Notes: generated by a model not told the origin, from the letters alone. A stretch of 54,292 nucleotides of DNA from Trichoplax adhaerens (GCF_000150275.1 NW_002060986.1:1-54292); one strand, 5' to 3'. Counted from the first letter of the stretch, positions 12,861 through 30,714 are shown. A program made the numbers and translations.

Positions 12861-12886
12861 ATTGGCATTCAGAGAAGTAACTCATA

Positions 12887-13788
12887 ATGGAAAGTTTAGT
12901 GGAAGAAGTGAGAAAATNNNNNNNNNNNNNNNNNNNNNNNNNNNNNNNNNNNNNNNNNNNNNNNNNNNNNNNNNNNNNNNNNNNNNNNNNNNNNNNNNNN
13001 NNNNNNNNNNNNNNNNNNNNNNNNNNNNNNNNNNNNNNNNNNNNNNNNNNNNNNNNNNNNNNNNNNNNNNNNNNNNNNNNNNNNNNNNNNNNNNNNNNNN
13101 NNNNNNNNNNNNNNNNNNNNNNNNNNNNNNNNNNNNNNNNNNNNNNNNNNNNNNNNNNNNNNNNNNNNNNNNNNNNNNNNNNNNNNNNNNNNNNNNNNNN
13201 NNNNNNNNNNNNNNNNNNNNNNNNNNNNNNNNNNNNNNNNNNNNNNNNNNNNNNNNNNNNNNNNNNNNNNNNNNNNNNNNNNNNNNNNNNNNNNNNNNNN
13301 NNNNNNNNNNNNNNNNNNNNNNNNNNNNNNNNNNNNNNNNNNNNNNNNNNNNNNNNNNNNNNNNNNNNNNNNNNNNNNNNNNNNNNNNNNNNNNNNNNNN
13401 NNNNNNNNNNNNNNNNNNNNNNNNNNNNNNNNNNNNNNNNNNNNNNNNNNNNNNNNNNNNNNNNNNNNNNNNNNNNNNNNNNNNNNNNNNNNNNNNNNNN
13501 NNNNNNNNNNNNNNNNNNNNNNNNNNNNNNNNNNNNNNNNNNNNNNNNNNNNNNNNNNNNNNNNNNNNNNNNNNNNNNNNNNNNNNNNNNNNNNNNNNNN
13601 NNNNNNNNNNNNNNNNNNNNNNNNNNNNNNNNNNNNNNNNNNNNNNNNNNNNNNNNNNNNNNNNNNNNNNNNNNNNNNNNNNNNNNNNNNNNNNNNNNNN
13701 NNNNNNNNNNNNNNNNNNNNNNNNNNNNNNNNNNNNNNNNNGCAGAGTGTTCAGAATAAGATTAACTCTGATATAGGCGCTAAAAAAT
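12887..13788 (+). CDS. Possible gene start interrupted by the assembly gap
   Basis: Just before the run of Ns an ATG at 12887 opens a frame beginning MESLVEEVRK. Just after the gap, 13745-13788 reads SVQNKINSDIGAKKLE after an AG and stops at a consensus GTAAGT donor. Both pieces are charged and helix-prone, and they could be the first two coding exons of one plus-strand gene. The pieces are short enough to be chance, and no later exon was recognised before Miro. No family is assigned. Confidence 0.25.
12918..13741. other. Assembly gap (824 Ns)
   Basis: Unresolved sequence of 824 bases. It is flanked closely on both sides by GTAC-W repeat, which probably defeated assembly. Open frames spanning it are artefacts of the Ns. 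Confidence 0.98.
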
Positions 13789-13794
13789 TAGAGT

Positions 13795-14720
13795 AAGTAT
13801 ACAGTACAGTACAGTAGAATAGAATATTCATTCATACAGTACACGTTATTCCTATTGCTTACTGTACACTCTGACCATAAAAGTCCCTACAGTATGCTAC
13901 ATTGCTACTAGCATATGTAGACTCATATGCATCAATATGTGACAGCGTCCACGAACTACAGTACTGTACACTGTACAGTACATTGCGCAATCATGAACTG
14001 CTAGAAATTTCTACTACCCGACGGACCATTGATCTGTGTGTATTCGTCATGTCCTTGAACCTGCTGGAACTTCTTCCGTTCGATGGTTCGATGCTTATAC
14101 TCTACAGTGTACAGTACAGTACAGTACAGTACTGTACTGTACGCGACTGAGTCAATTGAACTATTGTACAGTACAGTATCAACTACTAGAAGAACCTGAA
14201 CTGGACCAAACCTGAATTGGAATAGACACTGATCAGTGATCATCCGTCGACGGACAGACATTTCCGCCCTCATCTCGTCTCGTCATAACGTTGTGCTAAA
14301 CACTTCGTTATGATCGAATTGTCATATGCTGATGGTCGATTTTGAATTGACTGATTTTTTTTTCTACGTTCAGTAATGTTCCATTGAATCCTATTATCTA
14401 TGACTCAGTTCTGCTTCAAAACAGCTGTAGAAGATCGTCGATGTTATTTAAATTAGGACCAGTGATTGAGACACGGAAGATCCATGCCAAGTAGCCATTT
14501 TTGGATATTGACGGCAGGGACTACTGGAAAGAAGAGAAAGGGACGAGACACGGCCGAAGCCTGCAAAAAATGAGAAGGCCGACTTTTTGACCGGCATTGT
14601 AGAATACACTACGGCTGTAACCCTACACTGTACAGTACTGTACTGTACTGTACATTAAGCTGGCAGAGAACTTGCAGCACGGTCGTCTACTGTACAGTGT
14701 ACACCACTGTGCGGTACTGT
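13795..14720. repeat. GTAC-W repeat blocks
   Basis: Blocks at about 13800-13815, 13960-13985, 14100-14180 and 14630-14705, separated by unique sequence in which I recognise no gene. Confidence 0.75.
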
Positions 14721-15299
14721 ATAGCCCTTACCGATGGTGAGTACAGTTGAAATGACTAGCAGGAAAGTCGGGCCTGTAGGATATGATCATTGTTGACCAC
14801 CTCATTGCTCAATGAGTGAGTCAATGCTCATTTGGTAAGCAAAGTCGATCTGTCCGTTTGTCTTGCTTCCCCTTTCGGCTTTCCTTCCTCTAAAATGGTC
14901 TTGTAGCAGTCCATGATTACAGCACTGTACTGTAGACGACAAAGCGGAACGTACTGTACTGCAGGCTAGTGTCATCTAGCTGCGTCGTTGAGTACTTCAC
15001 TGTACGCATTACTCAACCATTTTTCCCCTCTGATAAACAAGAGATGGGATTGGAAATCAACTCACAGTACCAACAATGTCCAGGCTGGTGACTTGACAGT
15101 ATTGATCGCTATATCCTCGGATTGGAAATACTGTTTCGTTCAGGAATTAACTGCGATTGCGACCTTACTTGCCTACTGTCGAAGAAATTTAGAGTTCATT
15201 CTTAGAGAGGAAAAATCATACAGTAGTCTCTGTCATTAAAAGGTTGCTTTGCCATCGGTAGTCCTCTACTACTGGTAAGAGTAGCGTTCGGAGATCTGG
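14720..15299. other. No gene recognised
   Basis: Mostly unique sequence with short GTAC-W motifs. An open frame of about 80 codons at 14988-15239 has no ATG start and no family signature, so it is not called. Confidence 0.4.
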
Positions 15300-15680
15300 C
15301 ACTGCAGTAGTCTACAGTGCCAGACTACCAGTGTACAGTACCAGACTACCAGTTTACAGTACCGGTGTACTGTACAGTACAGTACCAGAATACCAGTTTA
15401 CAGTACCAGACTACCACTGTACAGTACAGTACCAGACTACCAGTGTACAGTACAAGACTACCAGTGTATAGGGTGTCTCATAAGTCTTTCCCACTGTTTG
15501 AAATCATATGAAATTATAGTTTCAAGTCCTTATTAGACAAATTTGGTATCATTTGTACACTGTACAGTAGCAGACTACCAGTTTACAGTACCGGTGTACA
15601 GTACCAGACTACCAGTGTACAGTAGCAGACTACCAGTTTACAGTACCGGTGTACAGTACTAGACTACCAATGTACAGTAC
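15300..15680. repeat. Minisatellite of about 21 bp built on GTAC-W
   Basis: Tandem copies combine a core CAGACTACCAGT with a GTAC-W linker and vary slightly from copy to copy. A mariner-like end interrupts the array at 15469-15550, and the same repeat resumes on its far side. This suggests insertion into a pre-existing array. Confidence 0.85.
15469..15550 (+). mobile_element. Truncated mariner/Tc1-like end
   Basis: The stretch starts at a TA dinucleotide with GGGTGTCTCATAAGTC, typical in form of mariner terminal inverted repeats. It continues with about 57 bp that recur at 1-56 of this window. No opposite end and no transposase frame were found nearby, so this is a solo end, a deletion derivative or a small non-autonomous element. 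Confidence 0.55.
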
Positions 15681-15953
15681 CAACCCCTTCTTACTACTGT
15701 ACTGTATCAACTCAATCAGCACCAATAGACGGTAGCAGTATGGACACTGGACAGGAGCATGAGTGTCCAAGTCAAAGCAAATTGGGGATACACGACTACC
15801 GCACTAGAGATAACCCACTGGTACATGAGTACAACAGCCAATGGACTGTAGCGTGATTGCAAGTGAGAATCAACCATCGATCGACCAATACCGGTAGGCA
15901 AGTTGCCATACTTGATGTACTAGTGGCGGCGGCTGTAACGGAAAGGCAAAAAA

Positions 15954-22337
<6,384 letters not shown>

Positions 22338-23025
22338 TGCTTATAATATTATGCGAAATTGTCCTTGCATGAACATCCATGCGACGCGAATAATATATTT
22401 TAAGCTAACTGTATTAATGTAGCATCGAAATGTGATATAGATAGCTGTTAATGGTATCGGTATTTTGAAGTTTAGCGATGCAAGATCGTTAAATGCGAAT
22501 CGTAGTACGGCGACATCTACTGACTTTCTAAAATTGGAATGAAATCACCTATTGTATTGCACTGTTCTAGTTTTGAGAATATTTTAATATTACAATTCTT
22601 ACGAAAGCTAAGATAGATACATGATGGTAACTGCATCAGTATCTTCGAAAGGTTTATCTTTAGTATTTACTATCATTAAGCATATCATTTACTGGCTTAG
22701 GCTGTAGTCTGTATCTACCTGCGGTATATACACTTGTCTTTTTAGAAATATAATGTAGCAGTCCTGTTCATTTTGTACAAAGATTTGAAGTCACTGCCAA
22801 GCGCTTTGCTGCATTAAGGGATGCTATGATTAAAATAAAAAGTCATAACTATAACCGTTACGCTTTATATTTGCGTCAGTGATATATTGTTCGCCGCCAG
22901 AGGAAAAATATTTCGCACGGAAACAAGTATCACAGAGTATCTTTAAGCTCGAAGTCAAGCAAAATGAAACAGAAAGGTATCTTTCGAAGCAATTTTATTC
23001 TACATAAACACCAATATACAATTTA
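22338..23025. other. Convergent 3' ends of Miro and RPS15A
   Basis: Non-coding space between two genes transcribed towards each other. AATAAA at 22834-22839 on the plus strand suits Miro. TTTATT at 22994-22999 reads as AATAAA on the minus strand, 27 bp beyond the RPS15A stop. Confidence 0.6.
22994..22999 (-). promoter_or_regulatory. Polyadenylation signal of RPS15A
   Basis: AATAAA on the minus strand directly downstream of the RPS15A stop codon, giving a very short 3' UTR as is usual for ribosomal protein genes. Confidence 0.6.
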
Positions 23026-24341
<1,316 letters not shown>

Positions 24342-24594
24342 TTTGATCTACAAGGGTAATCAAGCGAGCAATTAGCTTCCAAACGAGAAGAGCATAGAAT
24401 AATCAAGTCAGCCATCTTTACCACGCGTATTGTAAAATTAAAAATATCACTATTTTACGATCAATTCTAGTCGAAAACTACAAAATAACTACATCAAGGG
24501 TAAGTACTGAACAAAATGTAGCCTAAAAATTAACATTAACACAGAATTGGTCAAGGATGTTGGAGATTAAAGCTTTATGGTTAAGGTCTCTTAC

Positions 24595-24627
24595 CTCCTG
24601 TACATGGATGCTAGGAAAAAGAGAAAG
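24595..24627 (-). promoter_or_regulatory. Non-coding first exon of RPS15A with TOP-like start
   Basis: Read on the minus strand, the stretch begins CTTTCTCTTTTTCC, a pyrimidine tract of the 5' TOP kind that makes translation of ribosomal protein mRNAs respond to mTOR/LARP1. It ends at AGGAG followed by the donor GTAAGA. The matching acceptor is the AG just before the ATCAAA that precedes the start codon. An ATG inside this exon would open a short out-of-frame reading frame if transcription begins at the tract. Confidence 0.55.
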
Positions 24628-24819
24628 ATGATAGAAAACCACAAGGTTTTTCTTCCCTGTGGCAGACTCTTATGCGACTGCGCGATTTCAGCGGCAACAT
24701 GTAAGCGACTTGGTGGTAGATCATGTGGCGCTGAGCAGCATACTAAGTAGTGTGTCACAAGGACTGTTTGGTAAGGTTGGTTTTCTTATTATACGTTTCG
24801 GACCATATGACCATTGACC

Positions 24820-25300
24820 AGTACAGTACGCTATACTGTACTCAGTGTACTGTACACTGTACACTGTACACTGTACAGGGCGCTACTCGCATAGCAGGGT
24901 TTATGCAAGATGATAGCGCAAGCGCCCACTGCTAAACCAACTGTAGACTAAGATAGATTTTAGTAGCCTTTGAGTACATGACACTAGTAAAAGAGATTAT
25001 GGCTATTTGGAAAGGGAAATGGGATTGATTGCAGTCAAATAGAATTGATCCTATAGAGGCAAAATTTTTATGTTACGGCTTTTGAGTGAGAATTTGGGGT
25101 TGAGTAAGTCCCTGACTGTGTACACAGTACAGTACTCGACACACAGTGTACAGTACAGTATACTGTACACTGTGTACTGTACTCTCAGGGAGTGACAACT
25201 GACTTGTAAAGGGTGTACGGGTGTACAGTACAGTACGTACACTACTGTAACACGGACACACGGTACAGTACTGTCTGTACTCACAACGAACAATCGTAAT
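24820..25300. repeat. GTAC-W repeat blocks
   Basis: Blocks at about 24820-24880, 25115-25190 and 25220-25290 separated by unique sequence. Open frames on both strands are by-products of the repeat. Confidence 0.75.
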
Positions 25301-25312
25301 TAATCGATTCAA

Positions 25313-25350
25313 TTAAGTTAATTAATTAATTAATCGATTAACTTAAATAA
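25313..25350. repeat. AT-rich near-palindrome
   Basis: A TTAAG/TTAATTAA-type sequence with an internal ATCGAT reads almost the same on both strands and lies between two GTAC-W blocks. No function is inferred. Confidence 0.5.
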
Positions 25351-25420
25351 ATTAAATCGTATTGATACTACAGTACAGTTTTGTACAGTACACTCAAATA
25401 GCGTACTGTGTACTGTACAC

Positions 25421-26064
25421 TCCAAACTGTGCTATCTACCGTTTCAGTCCTAGACATTCTCTTTTACCGCGTATTCAGCGCAGTGAAGGACAGTTACAGT
25501 ATAGATATACTGTACGTACCTCTGAACATGACTGATAGGATATGGGATGATACCGTACAGTATGGCGTCGTCCATGACAGTAGCACTGTACAGTGTACAG
25601 TACAGTGTACAGTAGTGTACAGTACACTGTACATTGTACACTCCAAACTGTGCTATCTACCGTTTTAGTCCGAGACATTTTCTTTCTTTTACCGCGTATT
25701 CAGCGCAGAAACGGACAGTTACAGTATAGATATATTGGATGTACTCTGAACATGTCTGATAGGATATCGGATGATACTGTACAGTATGGTGTCGTCCATA
25801 CCAGTAGCACTGTACAGTACAATGTACAGTAAAGTAGGGTACATTGTACTGTACACTCCAAACTGTGCTATCTATCGTTACAGTACAATGTACTGTACAG
25901 TGTACACTCCAAACCGTGCTATCTACCGTTGCAGTCCGAGACATTTTCTTTTACCGCGTATTCAGCGCAGAAAAGGACAGTTACAGTATAGATATACTGG
26001 ATGTACTCTGAACATGTCTGATAGGATATCGGATGATACTGTATGGTGTCGTCCACGACAGTAG
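25421..26064 (+). repeat. Three-copy long tandem repeat with GTAC-W linkers
   Basis: A unit of about 165 bp starts at the word CCAAACTGTGCTATCTACCG and ends near GTCGTCCATGACAGTAG. It occurs at 25421-25585, 25642-25810 and 25907-26064, with a 25-base partial copy at 25856-25880. The linkers between copies are GTAC-W repeat of varying length. Copies differ by scattered substitutions and by GTAC-W expansions. Confidence 0.85.
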
Positions 26065-26084
26065 TACTGTACTGTACTCTTTGA

Positions 26085-26271
26085 ATAATCGCATGAAATT
26101 TGAGGTACAGACTCTTAAAATAATGCATCATCGTTTAAGCTATTTACGCTGAGTATCTTGAGTAATCGGGTTATTATGGCTGGGCTTACTGTACTGTACT
26201 GTACAGTACAGTGTACAGTGTACAGTACAATGTACAATGCACTGTAAGTCGGTTGGGATCTTGGAATCGGT
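26085..26271. repeat. Unique sequence and a GTAC-W block before COX19
   Basis: A dense GTAC-W block at 26190-26240 ends only about 30 bp before an in-frame upstream ATG of COX19. The promoter of COX19 therefore lies in or next to repeat. Confidence 0.6.
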
Positions 26272-26343
26272 ATGAAAGCTGCAAAAAAAGGACTGCAAGC
26301 CAATGTTCGACTGACCGCTAATGGTGATGACGCACAAGCACCA

Positions 26344-27564
26344 ATGAATTACAGCAGCAGAAGATTTTCTCCTACACCTCCTGACAAAGGAAGTTTCCCT
26401 TTAGATCACGATGGTATGCAAGAATGTTGCACATTAACTGTACTTTGACCAATGTATGTGTATTCAATTCCAAACTGAAGCCTTTCAATCACTGTACTAT
26501 ATCATTGGCTGACTTCTGCATGGATAAAAAGGAAGAAAATGAAATTTTCATGCCACTGCTGAACTGATACAGCGTGCTGAAGATACATGCCTGCATGACA
26601 TGGATCATTGATTATTTTTTGTATTCATTTCTAACCATCAGTCAAAAACAATCTAGTCTGCAATCTGCAATAATTCACCGGTGGTCTAACAATTATCATC
26701 AGCCAATATGGGTGGCAGATAATGCGATGTAGTACGAGTATCGGTAACGTGTTGTGCAATGTTTGCATGTATGTATAATTGTACTATATATGCACTAGGC
26801 AGAAAATTAATTACCAACACATTCTTGTACATTGTTATACCACCGTGGAGTATGTAGCACATAGAGGGTCTCTAGTGTAGCATGGCTACACCAGCTTAAG
26901 TAAACTAAATAGCAGTAATGGAGTTAGCATGCATAGCAATGGTGTGATCAAGCTTGATAGCAATCGAGCGCAGTCAGCCAAGAGGATGGATTGATATAGA
27001 ACCTTATACTACTTGCAAATGGATATTATGAAAGCAGATGTTATAATCGTTCATTTTATTTTATCCTCAGCCAAGTATAAGACGCATACATGCGATGATG
27101 TAAACTGATTATGATAACATAATGATATCCATTCACTCTTGATCGATCTTATTTAATCCCTATCTTATACAGATAATAAGGATCATTTAAATTACTAAGT
27201 TGAAGCCTTGACATCAAATTAGGTGAATGTAAGACTTTTATGAAGACCTACATGCAATGCTTAGAAAAGAGTAACTATGAGCAAAGCGATTGCCGTAAGG
27301 AAGCTAAAGAATATTTGCAATGTAGAATGGATAGGTAAGATCAATTCAATCACTAATGCTGCATACAATTTCTTAGTAAAATAATGCACCTTGATCATGT
27401 TACACTGGCAATAGCCTGGGAAGTTCATAATGTTGTGTGTCAAATTATCTCTTGTCTAACGGTGATGCATATACTTTATTATATATCGGTTATGAAGGCA
27501 ATTAATGGCTAAGGAAGACTTTAAGAATCTTGGATTTAAAGATGAAACTAAGAATCAAACTTAG
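26344..27564 (+). CDS. COX19: COX19, cytochrome c oxidase assembly factor (3 exons)
   Basis: Small twin CX9C protein of the mitochondrial intermembrane space (and cytosol) that helps copper delivery to cytochrome c oxidase. Exons 26344-26413, 27223-27334 and 27498-27564 join in phase to 82 residues; human COX19 is 90. The start [18 protein letters not shown] and PLDHDGECK match the family closely. Exon 2 carries both motifs, [11 protein letters not shown] and [11 protein letters not shown], which form the paired disulphides oxidised by MIA40. An in-frame ATG at 26272 would add 24 residues; I prefer 26344 because it matches the family's usual start. Polyadenylation signals AATAAA lie at 27975 and 28000. 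Confidence 0.93.
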
Positions 27565-28867
27565 ATACCACGTCTGTAATTGCACCGTCTACTGAATATG
27601 CCTTTAGACGAAAATCTGAAGAATTGGTGTATACGCACATATGAAGAAATAGTTGGCGAAGAATATAATTCTTTTAATCCTATTCAAGTATACAATTCGG
27701 TCATTTGAAGTATCAGTGTAATGTTTTTGAAAGCAGAGAGATTACAATGCAACGGCGGCCGTTATCCTGCAATGATACTTTCCATCATTCTTTCTTTATA
27801 AAGCCCTCCATCAATTGGATCGTTAGTAGAGAACTACACGTATATCATTTAGAATACTATCATTACGGAAGTAATCAGCTCGAATATTGTAGACCTTGCT
27901 CAACTCAAATTAAGTATAAATAACTGCCTGATTAAATGAGCTATCTCTTACGAAAATATTGTAAGCATGCTGTAAATAAAACTATTATAATTATTATTCA
28001 ATAAAATAATCATTTTTTAAAATTGATTCCAAGAATATACTTCTAAGAAAGTTATTGGTTTCTAGCTTCGAAGTTTGGATGTTGATTGTTTATAGTAATA
28101 AAATGGTCACGTACTAAAAGTAATTCATTAATGATTGATGATCACAATACTTTGTTGAGTAAGCACGTCTTTTACAAATTACAAATTATTGGCGATAGGT
28201 TAGCTTTGGAGTAGTCGTCATCAGCAGTATTGACATTTCATCAATTAGCCCATCATAGCATTATCGGGCATTACTAGAACTGCTATTAGTAAATTACTAA
28301 AGACAGTTACTAAGCTGAAGCATCAAAAGTCAATTTAGAGAAAATCAATAATCACAATTTAATAAATTAAAAATAGGATAGTGACTAATTTATTATTCAT
28401 TTCCTTAAAATATAAAACAATTCTTCCATTGTACAGCGAATATGTAATTTAAAGATGTATCGCAAGTTGGCCATTGAGAACAACACAAATATATCGTACA
28501 TTAACTTCTTTTCTGTTCGAGAATACTTGCAACAAGCGCAATATTCTAAAGTTGTAGGACAAAGTAGATAACTGATTGTGTGACTCATATTCAAACGAGA
28601 ATATAATTGAAAATTCAACAGATATAATTATATCCATCTATAGAAATCTCCATGCCTTCCTAGCTAAGGCGTTACTTCTAGCTATAATTATGCACTACAA
28701 TCGGATGCTCTGCTAAAAAGTGCAAATTTTAATGATGTAATATTCCTAAATTATAGAAAATTATACTGGAAGTATACCTATTAACTTGATTCTTATAGCT
28801 ACGGCTATTTTAGACGAAGCTGCTATCATGTTGATTTATTACTTGGTATTTGCTAACTCTTAATTGT
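27565..28867. other. COX19 3' region and space to TEFM
   Basis: Contains the COX19 polyadenylation signals at 27975 and 28000 and, on the minus strand, a TTTATT at about 28833 that could serve TEFM. Two abutting short open frames at 27598-27923 are described among the findings. Otherwise nothing was recognised. Confidence 0.5.
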
Positions 28868-29800
28868 TTAAAAATCAAATACTTCTTTGTCATAGAAGGT
28901 CAGAGCTTGTAATAGGCAATCGCTCAGGTCATCCTTTTTTGTAATGCTTGTAAATTCAGAAATTTGTTGATTTGTAAATGTAACGTTATGACATTTTGAC
29001 TTTCCATTCATTAACTCAAGAACCTTATTTATAGCATCAGTCTTCTTTTGGGGACCTTTTGATAAATTAAAATAGGATTGGACAGTCTTAGCATTCATTG
29101 ATACAACCTTGTTAGGCTGCAATACACAATAAAGGAACGCTTCCAATATTCTGAGAGGTATCCCAGTATTAAAGGAAGCGCCGTGATGGGGAATCGCACT
29201 TGCTTGTTCGATTACATAAACATCAGCAGCAGGCAGGGTCCGACGAATACCGATTACATTTTCGTAAGTAGTTTGCAAGCTATTGCTAGTCATTGTTGGG
29301 AAGCATAATTTACGCCAATCTAGCAGAGTTAATTCTCTATTTATATGGACATAAGCAAAATTTTTAAATCCTAGATCGATAGAAACAATGCTTTGTATAC
29401 TTTTACGCAAATCTTGATCAATTAATGGTGGGTACCTTCGAATCGATAAATGATTTTCGCTTTTGAGTAATCTATCAATTAATTTTGATGAAAATCCTCT
29501 CAGTTGTTGAAGTTGATCTAAGCTACTAAATGAACCATTGGATTTTCTATAATCAATAATAAGGTTTGCTTTTAGCTGGCCGATTCCCTTCATGTTTAGC
29601 AATTGTTGCTTGTTAAACATATTGAAACGTTCTAGCAATTCATTGTGACTTAAATCGCTACTGCTAAATCGAAGTGAATGAAATGGCATGCAATAAGGCG
29701 AACGACTAATGCCAACGGTATTCTTCCAAGTTGCCGGTCTACGTTGAAAGTATCCAAGTGTTGTTTTCATAATTTCATTTGCAAAACTCTTTGGAGCCAT
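28868..29800 (-). CDS. TEFM: TEFM-like mitochondrial transcription elongation factor with RuvC/Ydc2 fold
   Basis: TEFM binds mitochondrial RNA polymerase and raises its processivity. The single-exon frame from the first ATG is 310 residues (human TEFM is 360); the frame stays open to 29896 but without an ATG. Residues 1-48 are basic and Ser-rich, a likely mitochondrial presequence. Residues about 63-113 hold helix-hairpin-helix repeats (NMKGIGQLKANLIIDYR). From about 136 a ribonuclease-H-like domain follows: SIVSIDLGFKNFAYVHI, LTLLDWRKL, VYVIEQ, LRILEAFLYC, VVSMNAKTV and LLQALTFYDKEVFDF. LTLLDW, the ADVYVIE region and the C terminus align well with human TEFM. Unlike the human protein, Asp142, Glu198 and a C-terminal DDLSD (290-294) sit where Ydc2/RuvC resolvases have catalytic acids. 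It could therefore be a true resolvase or a bifunctional ancestor. Confidence 0.85.
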   Translation of the reverse strand: MAPKSFANEIMKTTLGYFQRRPATWKNTVGISRSPYCMPFHSLRFSSSDLSHNELLERFNMFNKQQLLNMKGIGQLKANLIIDYRKSNGSFSSLDQLQQLRGFSSKLIDRLLKSENHLSIRRYPPLIDQDLRKSIQSIVSIDLGFKNFAYVHINRELTLLDWRKLCFPTMTSNSLQTTYENVIGIRRTLPAADVYVIEQASAIPHHGASFNTGIPLRILEAFLYCVLQPNKVVSMNAKTVQSYFNLSKGPQKKTDAINKVLELMNGKSKCHNVTFTNQQISEFTSITKKDDLSDCLLQALTFYDKEVFDF

Positions 29801-30650
29801 ATCGCAACTTGGCCAACTATAGTAAAGGCGTCTATCGTCCGTCAATGTTGATAATCTTTTTAGAGAAGCAAGATTTCCCAGGTTATTATAAACCAATTCT
29901 ATTGCAAGTTGTATCGACTATCGACTACGGTATTCCATTGCTATTGAATCCATTACGCAATCATTAAACAATAACTTGTCATTCCAGTATGTCGACCAAT
30001 CTTTAGACAAAATAATAAATACTGTATACTGTCTATATTATACTGTATGCGTCGTGATACGCGTACAGTTGATAATTCTTTTCCCTTAGTCAATCGTTTA
30101 GATAAAAGTGCAAAGTTATCTTGCAAAGGAATACTCAATTGCAAATCAATGCTTCTAGTAATGTTACGTATATCTAGTATTTCGTCAAAATCAGCTCAGA
30201 TTGCTGGAGCTAGTCAATTTCTGGAGGAGGCAGTATTTTACCAGTGTTAAGGCGATCGAAAGCATCAATCTTGAAGTAGCTGCACTATTGATGTTGCCAA
30301 TTTATCACTGCAACTCGATTCATTAAGCTTATTCTTGCATTCTGCATCGCTCTGCAACCTACCGCTCGCTCAGCTATGAACAGCAACTGCTGGTCCAACT
30401 TGCACAAGAAATGATGTCACCCATGGCGATGATTTGGTACTTAAGGGTTCTAAACCAACAGTGACATCATTTTTGCTAGCGATGTAGTCTAATTGTATCA
30501 GCGATGACCTAATGAATGAATAGTAATCTACTTTCCATTATGAAACAAATCGATAAAAATGATGTCGCGCCCAGCGGCTTGCCTAACCTATGAAATCATG
30601 GTCACGGGTGACATTATTTTCTCACACAGGCTTTACTATATCGTAGACTA
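29801..30650. other. TEFM 5' flank with CRE-like inverted repeats
   Basis: No gene is called. Two foldback segments are visible: AATGATGTCAC near 30411 with its exact complement near 30460, and AATGATGTCGCG near 30556 with GGTGACATTATT near 30606. Minus-strand stretches at about 30060-30300 can be joined in phase but show no family signature. Confidence 0.4.
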
Positions 30651-30714
30651 CAATACACGTGCAAAGTACCAGCAGAAACTACAGTACTAACTAAAAGGGG
30701 AAGAGAGGTGACAG

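Noticed and set aside
12862-13776. Very long open frames of about 300 codons
   Set aside because: They are almost entirely Ns of the assembly gap.
29953-30300. Minus-strand pieces that join in phase (an exon ending at a GTAAAA donor and one starting at CTGATTTTGACG)
   Set aside because: Short, without a recognised domain or start, and ending just upstream of TEFM. Kept only as a lead.
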